Source: DATJQF01 sp035505995 (lineage in GTDB: Bacteria; Bacteroidota; Bacteroidia; Bacteroidales; FEN-979). Taken from it: a DNA stretch of 19,700 nucleotides. Of the stretch, positions 7,249 to 14,890 are shown piece by piece. Below the pieces are notes generated by a model, which saw only the letters and a list, made by a program, of their open reading frames with translations, was not told where the DNA came from and ran no database searches. The first letter of the stretch is position 1, and each line of letters starts with the position of its first letter. The stretch is taken from positions 1 through 19,700 of the forward strand of contig DATJQF010000003.1 in NCBI GenBank assembly GCA_035505995.1. The letters are read 5' to 3'. Made by a program: the position numbers and the translations under genes.

Positions 7249-7832
7249 CGGAAGATACGGACCATGGTTTTCCCGAGGATCCTGAAATAGGTTCCCGGAC
7301 CCCGGTCCTCCAGGTATTTCCGGTTCAGTTCCAGCTTGGCGGGCATGATCCGTTCGATATAGGTTTTTTCAGGGTCGGGTGAAGCGGCCAGGAGGTCGTT
7401 CTCCTCGAAATATTCCAGGGAGGCATAATCCGTGATGCCCGGTCTTACGTTCAGCACCGATCTCTGCTCCTCGGTATAAAGATCCACGTACTTCCTGACT
7501 TCCGGCCTGGGTCCGACGAGGCTCATGTCTCCCTTCAGCACATTCACCAGTTGAGGGAGCTCATCCAGCTTGTATTTCCGGAGGAACCGTCCCGTTGCCG
7601 TGATCCTTTGATCCGAGGAACCGATGGTCAGCTGACCCTGCCGGTCGGAATCCTTTTTCATCGTCCGGAACTTGATCAGCCGGAAATCCCTGTTATTTCT
7701 TCCCACCCGTGACTGGAGATAAAAGACCCCTCCCCGGGAATCCAACAGGATCAGGAAGGCCATGACCAGGAAAAACGGGAACAGGAGAACTAATGCGAGA
7801 AAGGAAATCAACAGATCAAAAACCCGGATCAT
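7245..7832 (-). CDS. PglC-like sugar-phosphate (phosphoglycosyl) transferase
   Basis: A 195-residue monotopic phosphoglycosyl transferase (bacterial sugar transferase family, PF02397), which moves a sugar phosphate from a UDP-sugar to undecaprenyl phosphate at the inner membrane to start glycan assembly. A hydrophobic re-entrant segment (about 5-30, FDLLISFLALVLLFPFFLVM) precedes FRLIKFRTMKKDSD (50-63) and the catalytic Asp90-Glu91 in KLDELPQ, then KGDMSLVGPRPEVR. The length fits the single-domain PglC type rather than the larger WcaJ/WbaP type. I use the ATG at 7832. A TTG at 7847, directly abutting the upstream stop codon, would add five residues and cannot be excluded. It follows the aminotransferase gene closely and is surely in the same operon. 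Its stop (TTA on the + strand, 7245-7247) overlaps that of the preceding + strand gene. Confidence 0.93.
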   Translation of the reverse strand: MIRVFDLLISFLALVLLFPFFLVMAFLILLDSRGGVFYLQSRVGRNNRDFRLIKFRTMKKDSDRQGQLTIGSSDQRITATGRFLRKYKLDELPQLVNVLKGDMSLVGPRPEVRKYVDLYTEEQRSVLNVRPGITDYASLEYFEENDLLAASPDPEKTYIERIMPAKLELNRKYLEDRGPGTYFRILGKTMVRIFR

Positions 7833-7839
7833 GAACTGA

Positions 7840-7867
7840 ATTATCAATTATCCATTATCGATTATTT
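7840..7867. repeat. Heptamer array at the aminotransferase/sugar transferase junction
   Basis: On the + strand ATTATCA, ATTATCC, ATTATCG, ATTATTT stand in tandem (7840, 7847, 7854, 7861). The array encodes the last codons and the stop of the aminotransferase and covers the ribosome-binding region of the sugar transferase gene, so the two genes are joined by it. Confidence 0.75.
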
Positions 7868-9065
7868 TTTCCACCGCTGCAGTCACCGTCCGGATCACGG
7901 TTTGGACCTGCTCATCCGTCAGGTCATAATACACCGGCAGGGTGATCTCCCGGCTGTAATGATCGTAGGCTGCCGGGTAGTCGTCCATGCGGTAACCGGA
8001 ATTTTTATAGTAGGTCATTAAGGGCAGCGGGACGAAATGCACATTCACGGAAACCTCGTTCCGGAAGATCTCCCCGATGATCCGGTCCCTTTGGCTCTCC
8101 GTGACCCCCCGGATCCGCAGCAGGAAAACATGATAGGACGATGTTTTATCCGCCTGCTCATAAACCGGGATCTGCGCCCAGGTCTTCTCCGCGAATCCGC
8201 GGGCATACGCATCAAATATTTTTTTTCTCCGGGGCAGCACTTCCCGGTCGTACCGTTCCAGCTCAACGAGACCGATAACGGCCTGCAGATCCGTCAGGTT
8301 GTATTTATAACCCGGCTCCGTGATATCATATTTCCAGCTGCTTCCCTGAAGCTTGGACAGCGCATCCTTGGTCTGGCCATGCAGCATTTTCACCCGGAAA
8401 GATTCACAGATAGCTGCATTATCGAAAGGAGCCGGCAGGTTGAAGCAGATGGCGCCTCCTTCGGCCGTCGTCAGGTTTTTCACCGCATGAAAGGAGTACA
8501 CGGAGATATCCGTCAGGTTTCCCGTATGCTTCCCTTTGTACCAGGCTCCCAGCGAATGTGCGGCATCGGAGAGGACCAGGATCCGGCCCAGTTGCTGCTG
8601 CTCCGGGGTTCCCGGCCGGAACAGCCGGCTGATATCCTTTCTTTCCACGAGCCGGTTGATCTCATCGTAGTCGCAGGGATACCCGCCGAGATCCACGGGA
8701 AGGATGACCTTGGTCTTCGGGGTGATCGCTTTCGAGATAAGAGCAGCGGTAGTATTGAAATCCTCTCCCGAATCGACGAACACCACCTTCGCCCCGCAAT
8801 GGACTACCACATTGGCGGTGGCGGCATAGGTGTAGGCAGGCACGATCACCTCGTCGCCCGGCTGCACGCCAAACCACCGGAGCACCAGTTCCAGTCCGCC
8901 GGTGGCGGAACTCACGCAAAGAGTGGCACGCTGTCCCCCGTACTCCGTAAGCTTTTGCTCGAATTCCCTCGTTTTCGGACCGGTCGTGATCCATCCCGAC
9001 CTCAGCACCGCGGCTACGGCATCGATGATCTTCTGGTCAATATGGGGTGGCGAGAAAGGGATCAA
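7848..9065 (-). CDS. DegT/DnrJ/EryC1/StrS-family sugar aminotransferase
   Basis: A PLP-dependent aminotransferase of about 405 residues that acts on a nucleotide-linked keto-sugar. Visible features, numbered from the TTG at 9065: IPFSPPHIDQKIID at the N-terminus, SGWITTGPKTREFE, PLP-binding DAAHSLGA (167-174), and the Schiff-base Lys196 in SFHAVKNLTTAEGGA. There is an insertion of about 20 residues (VERKDISRLFRPGTPEQQQL) before the PLP Asp. The gene must start with a non-ATG codon: a stop codon lies in frame directly before the TTG at 9071, and no ATG occurs in the first two hundred codons. TTG at 9065 gives the family-typical start M-I-P-F-S-P-P; TTG at 9071 is the alternative. It is paired with a PglC-like transferase, which suggests an amino-sugar glycan such as those of the pgl-type pathways. 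The exact sugar is unknown. Confidence 0.92.
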   Translation of the reverse strand: MIPFSPPHIDQKIIDAVAAVLRSGWITTGPKTREFEQKLTEYGGQRATLCVSSATGGLELVLRWFGVQPGDEVIVPAYTYAATANVVVHCGAKVVFVDSGEDFNTTAALISKAITPKTKVILPVDLGGYPCDYDEINRLVERKDISRLFRPGTPEQQQLGRILVLSDAAHSLGAWYKGKHTGNLTDISVYSFHAVKNLTTAEGGAICFNLPAPFDNAAICESFRVKMLHGQTKDALSKLQGSSWKYDITEPGYKYNLTDLQAVIGLVELERYDREVLPRRKKIFDAYARGFAEKTWAQIPVYEQADKTSSYHVFLLRIRGVTESQRDRIIGEIFRNEVSVNVHFVPLPLMTYYKNSGYRMDDYPAAYDHYSREITLPVYYDLTDEQVQTVIRTVTAAVEKIIDNG

Positions 9066-9070
9066 AACCA

Positions 9071-9084
9071 ATTACGGATTACGA
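9071..9084. repeat. Short heptamer repeat at the purC/aminotransferase junction
   Basis: ATTACGG (9071-9077) and ATTACGA (9078-9084) on the + strand, followed by ATTTTTT. The repeat carries the purC stop codon (9079-9081) and the whole spacer before the aminotransferase start. It has only two clear units, but the position and period match the other junction repeats. Confidence 0.55.
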
Positions 9085-10032
9085 ATTTTTTTTGAGCCAG
9101 GCGTTGATGTTGCATTCCACCCGCGACATTACGGAGGAAACATCCGAGCGATGGAATTTTTCCCCGGTGATGCGTTCGTACAGCTCGATATACCGTTCGG
9201 AGATCTGGCTGACGAATTCGTCGGTCATCTCGGGGACCTTTTGTCCTTCCTTTCCCATGAAACCGTTGGCGATCAGCCATTCGCGCACAAATTCCTTGGA
9301 GAGCTGGATCTGCGCCTCGCCTTTCGCCTGCCGTTCCTCGTAACCGTCCAGGTAAAAATAGCGGGAAGAGTCGGGGGTATGGATCTCATCGATCAGGTAG
9401 ATCCTGCCGTCGGCTCCCTTGCCGAATTCATATTTGGTATCCACCAGGATCAACCCTTTTTTGGCAGCCATCTCGGTGCCCCGGTTAAACAGACCCAGCG
9501 TGTATTTCTCCAGGATCTCATAATCTTCCTTTGCAATAAGCCCGCTTCCTATGATCTCCTCCCGGGTGATATCCTCGTCATGCCCTTCCACGGCTTTGGT
9601 GGTCGGCGTTACGATCGGGTGGGGGAACCGCTCGTGCTCTTTCATCCCGTCGGGCACCGGCACGCCGCAGATATCCCGCTTCCCGGTCTTATAGGTCCTC
9701 CAGGAGCTGCCGGTCAGGTATCCGCGGATGATCATCTCCACCGGGAAAGGCTTGCAGAACCTGCCGATGGTCACCATCGGATCCGGGCTGGCGATCTTCC
9801 AGTTCGGGCAGATATCGGCGGTGGCGTCGAGAAAACGAGCTGCGATCTGGTTCAATACCTGTCCCTTGTAAGGGATCCCGCGGGGCAGCACCACATCGAA
9901 CGCTGAGATCCGGTCGGTGGCCACCATGACCAGGAACCGGTCGTCAATATTATATACATCCCGCACTTTCCCGACATACAAGCTTTTCTGTCCCGGGAAG
10001 GAAAAATTCGTTTTGGTAATGACGTTTGCCAT
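9079..10032 (-). CDS. purC: SAICAR synthase (phosphoribosylaminoimidazole-succinocarboxamide synthase)
   Basis: A 317-residue ATP-dependent ligase joining CAIR and aspartate in de novo purine synthesis in the cytoplasm. Family motifs are intact: GKVRDVYNIDDRFLVMVATD (21-40), DRISAFDVVLPRGIPYKGQV (40-59), VEMIIRGYLTGSSW (98-111), VTPTTKAVEGHDEDI (141-155) and later LVDTKYEFGKGADG, DEIHTPDSSRY. The length of about 310 is the longer single-domain form common in Bacteroidota and eukaryotes. It has its own -7 box at 10050-10057 and follows phoH by 47 nt. The downstream aminotransferase begins within 14 nt, so the glycan genes may be read from the purC promoter. Confidence 0.97.
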   Translation of the reverse strand: MANVITKTNFSFPGQKSLYVGKVRDVYNIDDRFLVMVATDRISAFDVVLPRGIPYKGQVLNQIAARFLDATADICPNWKIASPDPMVTIGRFCKPFPVEMIIRGYLTGSSWRTYKTGKRDICGVPVPDGMKEHERFPHPIVTPTTKAVEGHDEDITREEIIGSGLIAKEDYEILEKYTLGLFNRGTEMAAKKGLILVDTKYEFGKGADGRIYLIDEIHTPDSSRYFYLDGYEERQAKGEAQIQLSKEFVREWLIANGFMGKEGQKVPEMTDEFVSQISERYIELYERITGEKFHRSDVSSVMSRVECNINAWLKKNS

Positions 10033-10049
10033 AGGGTGGATATTTTATA

Positions 10050-10057
10050 CAAATATA
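10050..10057 (-). promoter_or_regulatory. Candidate -7 box of purC
   Basis: TATATTTG on the minus strand matches TAnnTTTG exactly and ends 17 nt before the purC ATG, implying a leader of about 12 nt. No clear -33 TTTG is present. I see no PurR-like or riboswitch structure in the 47-nt gap. Confidence 0.5.
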
Positions 10058-10079
10058 GAGAAAGAACCGTGGTGCCATT

Positions 10080-11024
10080 TCATTTCCCCTCGGAATAGGC
10101 TTCAATGATCTTCACCACCAGCTTATGCCGTATCACATCATTGTGATCCAGGTACACAAAGTCGATCCCCGGGATATCCTTCAGGATCCCCTGGACATGG
10201 ATCAATCCCGACACCTGCTGCCGGGGAAGGTCCACCTGGGTGATGTCGCCCGTCACTAAAAATTTTGCGTAGGTCCCCATGCGGGTCAGGAACATTTTCA
10301 GCTGCATGGGAGTGGTGTTCTGGGCTTCATCGAGGATCGCGAAGGCATTGTTCAGCGTGCGGCCGCGCATGAAGGCGAGCGGGGCCACCTCGATCGTGCC
10401 GTCCTCGATATAGGAGAGCAGCTTTTGCGCCGGGAGCATGTCGCGGAGTGCGTCATACAAGGGCTGCAGGTAGGGATCGAGTTTTTCTTTCAGGTCGCCC
10501 GGAAGGAACCCGAGACTCTCCCCGGCCTCCACCGCCGGTCGTGTGAGGATGATCCGCTGGATCTCCTTGTTCTTGAGGGCGCGGACGGCAAGCGCTACGG
10601 CGGTATAGGTCTTTCCGGTCCCGGCCGGTCCGATGGCGAAGACCAGGTCGTTCGACTCCATGCTGGTCACCATCCGCCTCTGGTTCACTGTCCGGGCACG
10701 GATCAGCATGCCGTTGCGGCCATGCACCAGGATGTCATTCGACCCTTTGGAAGACTCGGGCATCTCGGAAACTTCGTTCCCCAGCAGTTGCCGGATGTCA
10801 TCCTGACTGAGCCTGCCGAACTTCTCCAGGTGCAGGAGCAGCAGGATGAACTTTTGCTCGAACTCCAGCAATTCCGACTCTTCGCCCATCGCTTTGATGA
10901 AATTGTCACGGGAAATGATTTTCAGTTTTGGGAAGAAGGTACGGACGAGCTCGAGGTTCTGATCGTTGGCGCCGAAGACATCCAGCGGATGGTGCGACTC
11001 GATACTGATAATTTTTTCGCCCAT
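10080..11024 (-). CDS. phoH: PhoH-family ATPase
   Basis: A 314-residue cytoplasmic P-loop ATPase of the PhoH/PhoL type. A short N-terminal nucleic-acid-binding region (about 1-110) precedes Walker A GPAGTGKT (132-139), the motif RPAVEAGESLGFLPGDLKEK (162-181) and Walker B FAILDEAQN (228-236), with a later VTGDITQVDLPR. The length is normal. In many bacteria this family is linked to ribosome maturation and RNA handling together with the RNase YbeY, but ybeY is not in this window. Its promoter region is shared with the divergent gene at 11077. purC follows downstream, a neighbourhood I recall as common in Bacteroidota. Confidence 0.95.
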   Translation of the reverse strand: MGEKIISIESHHPLDVFGANDQNLELVRTFFPKLKIISRDNFIKAMGEESELLEFEQKFILLLLHLEKFGRLSQDDIRQLLGNEVSEMPESSKGSNDILVHGRNGMLIRARTVNQRRMVTSMESNDLVFAIGPAGTGKTYTAVALAVRALKNKEIQRIILTRPAVEAGESLGFLPGDLKEKLDPYLQPLYDALRDMLPAQKLLSYIEDGTIEVAPLAFMRGRTLNNAFAILDEAQNTTPMQLKMFLTRMGTYAKFLVTGDITQVDLPRQQVSGLIHVQGILKDIPGIDFVYLDHNDVIRHKLVVKIIEAYSEGK

Positions 11025-11040
11025 GAAAAAAATTTAATTT

Positions 11041-11048
11041 TACCTTTG
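11041..11048 (+). promoter_or_regulatory. Candidate -7 box of the SAM-hydrolase-like gene
   Basis: TACCTTTG matches TAnnTTTG exactly, 28 nt before the ATG at 11077. It faces the phoH box 6 nt away, so the two promoters overlap and probably compete for polymerase. Confidence 0.5.
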
Positions 11049-11054
11049 ATCGTA

Positions 11055-11062
11055 CAAATTTA
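11055..11062 (-). promoter_or_regulatory. Candidate -7 box of phoH
   Basis: TAAATTTG on the minus strand matches TAnnTTTG exactly, 30 nt before the phoH ATG at 11024. No -33 TTTG is visible at 19 nt. Confidence 0.5.
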
Positions 11063-11076
11063 CTTCATTTTTATAC

Positions 11077-11856
11077 ATGGCGATCATCACGCTGACCAGC
11101 GACTGGGGGACGAAGGATCATTACCTGGGGGCCGTCAAAGGTGCCATCTTCAGCCAGCTCCCTGACGCCCGCGTGGTCGACATCACCCACTCCATCCCGG
11201 TCTTCGACCTGAACCAGGCCGCATTCATCATCCGGAATTCCTATAAGAACTTTCCCAGGGGGACCATCCATATCCTGGGCCTCAATACCGACGCTTCCAT
11301 CGACACCCCGCATACCCTCGTCGTTCACGACGGTCATTATTTCATCGGCGCGGATAACGGGCTCTTCTCGCTGATCTTCGACGAGGAGCCGGAACAGGTC
11401 ATCGAGCTGGAAGTACTGCAGGATTCGGATTACTTCACTTTTTCCGCACGCGACGTATTCGTAAAGGTCGCCTGCCACCTGGCGGAGGGAAAGCCGGTTT
11501 CGGAGCTCGGCCATGCCAAGAAATCGATCCTGAAGAAGATGTCGTTCGTGCCGGTCATCGACGGCAACCTCATCAAAGGGAAAGTGATCTACGTGGATAA
11601 TTACGAAAACGCCTTTACCAACATCCACGAGCCGCTGTTCCGCTCCTTCACGAAAGGAAAGAAATTCGCCATCCTCTTCCGCTCCGCGTCTTACCGCATC
11701 ACGGAGATCAGCCGTTCGTACAAGGATGTCGTGGAAGGGGAGATGCTGGCCCTGTTCAGCGCCACCGGTCACCTCGAGATCGCCATCAACCAGGGAAAAG
11801 CATCAAGTCTCCTGGGGCTGAAGATCGATCAGGGAGTAATGGTGGAGGTCGTTTGA
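11077..11856 (+). CDS. SAM hydroxide adenosyltransferase (DUF62) family protein
   Basis: A 259-residue cytoplasmic protein of the family that includes SAM hydrolases, chlorinases and fluorinases. The N-terminal domain opens with ITLTSDWGTKDHYLGAVKG (4-22), continues with ARVVDITHSIPVFDLNQAAF, YFIGADNGLFSLIF (88-101) and SARDVFVKVACHLAEG (123-138). A smaller C-terminal beta domain follows from about 160 (IYVDNYENAFTNI). Characterised SAM hydrolases use an Asp-Arg-His triad. The His is kept (His134), but the segment normally reading VVDPGVG with a following Arg reads LGLNTDASIDTPH here, so Asp and Arg align with Asn70 and Thr77. It may therefore not hydrolyse SAM in the known way. It is transcribed divergently from phoH, and its stop lies inside a large inverted repeat. 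Confidence 0.88.
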   Translation: MAIITLTSDWGTKDHYLGAVKGAIFSQLPDARVVDITHSIPVFDLNQAAFIIRNSYKNFPRGTIHILGLNTDASIDTPHTLVVHDGHYFIGADNGLFSLIFDEEPEQVIELEVLQDSDYFTFSARDVFVKVACHLAEGKPVSELGHAKKSILKKMSFVPVIDGNLIKGKVIYVDNYENAFTNIHEPLFRSFTKGKKFAILFRSASYRITEISRSYKDVVEGEMLALFSATGHLEIAINQGKASSLLGLKIDQGVMVEVV

Positions 11857-11984
11857 ACAGGGGAATATTGATCAACGAATATTGAATCATGAAAAGGCAC
11901 GGGTCTTGGGATGCATAGAGGCATTGCCCCGGTCCCGCACCTCTTCGAAGTTCATGATTCGTTGATCGTTATTCGACTGTTCAA
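11853..11984. repeat. 132-bp imperfect inverted repeat between convergent genes
   Basis: The left arm (11853-11893) begins TTGAACAG, including the stop codon of the gene before it, and ends AATCATGAA. The right arm (11951-11984) begins TTCATGATTCGTTGATC and ends CTGTTCAA. The arms match except for a 7-nt segment present only on the left (AATATTC as read on the right-arm strand) and four base changes. The 57-nt centre continues as a weaker stem (AGGCACGGG against CCCGCACCT, and GGGATGC against GCATTGCCC). The arms themselves are made of 7-nt units. It could act as a two-way terminator, or be a small mobile or structural element. The rest of the gap (11985-12049) holds only TGGAGG-CA-CCTCCA (12008-12021) and the next heptamer array. 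Confidence 0.7.
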
Positions 11985-12020
11985 AGAATGTTTATTCCTT
12001 TGACGATGGAGGCACCTCCA

Positions 12021-12041
12021 AGTCTGCAGTCTGAAGTCCGA
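12021..12041. repeat. AGTCTGN heptamer array beside the barrel-protein gene
   Basis: AGTCTGC, AGTCTGA, AGTCCGA in tandem on the + strand, followed by AGTTGAC. It ends 8 nt from the stop of the minus-strand gene at 12050. Confidence 0.65.
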
Positions 12042-12049
12042 AGTTGACA

Positions 12050-12997
12050 TCACCACCCGATCAGCGTGATCCCCAGCGTCCAGGGATATACGACCGGCCC
12101 ATCGTCCTTCACGAACATGGGAGTGATCGAGTAGGTAGCGAAGAAATTCAGGAACGACCATCCGATCCGGGCCGTGGCATCCAGCTTGAAATCGTTCTGG
12201 TGAAACGGTCCGTGATCCCTCACAAATTTGTTGTCGGTATAGAAGGAGGCGATATCATTCCCTTTGTTATCCTTCAGGTAATAGAACTGGTTCCAGGTAT
12301 CAAAGGTCTGCTTGGTATAGGACCCGATCCGCAATCCCCCGATCACGCCGAGCGTAATGTGGAAGCTGTTCATCCTCATCTTTGCGTTCGTCTGGTATTC
12401 GAAGAGGATCGGCAGGGTCAGCCAGGCGGTGAAGAGCTTGTTCACCTTCAGGTCCACCGGGTTGCCCTTCTCATTGTAAATGCGATAGGCGACCAGCGCC
12501 GTGGAATCCCCCAGCATCTTGTAGTTGTCCGTAAAATAGTAGTTGCTCAGCTGGAAGCCCAGTCCCGTGGTAAAGCCGAAATGCTGATGGCACAGGTTCA
12601 GGTTCAGCTCAAAAGGATTCAGGTTGACCATCAGCGAGCGGGCGACGTTCATATTCAGATAGGGATCCTTGTCGAACGACATTTTGAAATTCTGATCCAC
12701 ATAGCCGTTCCATCCGAAATCCACGCCGGCCCAGTGGCCATTGTATTTTTTCCAGTGATTGCGGAAGGGGTGCGACATCGGGCATTGACCCCAGTCCCAG
12801 TCCTTGTTATGGATCGTAATGACCGTGGAATCGCCGCCCATCTGCTCGACCTTTACGCCGTGCATGTCATACACGTTGTGATGGTGTCCTTTGTTCCCTT
12901 CAGTCTTCCCTTCTTCCTGTGCGTAAAGTCCGTTGGCAGCACATAATAAAAGCATCGCCAGCATGACGATGCCGGTAACTCTCATAAAAGTCTTCAT
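12050..12997 (-). CDS. Putative outer-membrane beta-barrel protein
   Basis: A 315-residue exported protein of unknown function. A signal peptide (1-26, RVTGIVMLAMLLLCAANGLY then AQ) precedes a polar, His-rich linker (GHHHNVYDMHGVKVEQ) and, from about residue 85 (GHWAGVDFGWNGYV), alternating aromatic strands such as LCHQHFGFTTGLGFQLSNYY, ITLGVIGGLRIGSY and LDATARIGWSFLNFFATYSI, ending in TLGITLIGW. This pattern fits the outer-membrane beta-barrel proteins common in Bacteroidota; no substrate can be assigned. The start ATG at 12997 fits the signal peptide. It follows lepA by 75 nt, behind a probable terminator, and is bracketed by related GAATATT repeats, so it may be its own unit. I found no convincing -7 box. 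Confidence 0.75.
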   Translation of the reverse strand: MKTFMRVTGIVMLAMLLLCAANGLYAQEEGKTEGNKGHHHNVYDMHGVKVEQMGGDSTVITIHNKDWDWGQCPMSHPFRNHWKKYNGHWAGVDFGWNGYVDQNFKMSFDKDPYLNMNVARSLMVNLNPFELNLNLCHQHFGFTTGLGFQLSNYYFTDNYKMLGDSTALVAYRIYNEKGNPVDLKVNKLFTAWLTLPILFEYQTNAKMRMNSFHITLGVIGGLRIGSYTKQTFDTWNQFYYLKDNKGNDIASFYTDNKFVRDHGPFHQNDFKLDATARIGWSFLNFFATYSITPMFVKDDGPVVYPWTLGITLIGW

Positions 12998-13002
12998 AGC
13001 CG

Positions 13003-13023
13003 GAATATTGATGGATGAATATT
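13003..13023. repeat. GAATATT heptamer repeat upstream of the barrel-protein gene
   Basis: GAATATT, GATGGAT, GAATATT on the + strand. It is the same arrangement as GAATATT, GATCAAC, GAATATT at 11863-11883 on the other side of the gene, with 18 of 21 positions identical and in the same orientation. Confidence 0.6.
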
Positions 13024-13056
13024 TAATAAAAGACGAAGGAATTAATGAAATGTTAC

Positions 13057-13072
13057 AAAAAAGATCCGGGCG

Positions 13073-13084
<12 letters not shown>
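13057..13084 (-). terminator. Probable intrinsic terminator of lepA
   Basis: On the minus strand CTGGGC and GCCCGG (13084-13079 and 13071-13066) form a 6-bp stem with one G-T pair around a 7-nt loop that contains the lepA stop codon. ATC and six T follow. The stem is short but G+C rich. Confidence 0.5.
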
Positions 13085-14863
<1,779 letters not shown>

Positions 14864-14890
14864 GGCGGCAAAGGTAAGAAAACCCTTGAT

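Noticed and set aside
12008..12021. TGGAGG-CA-CCTCCA as a terminator of the barrel-protein gene
   Set aside because: The stem is only 6 bp with a 2-nt loop and no T-run follows on either strand.
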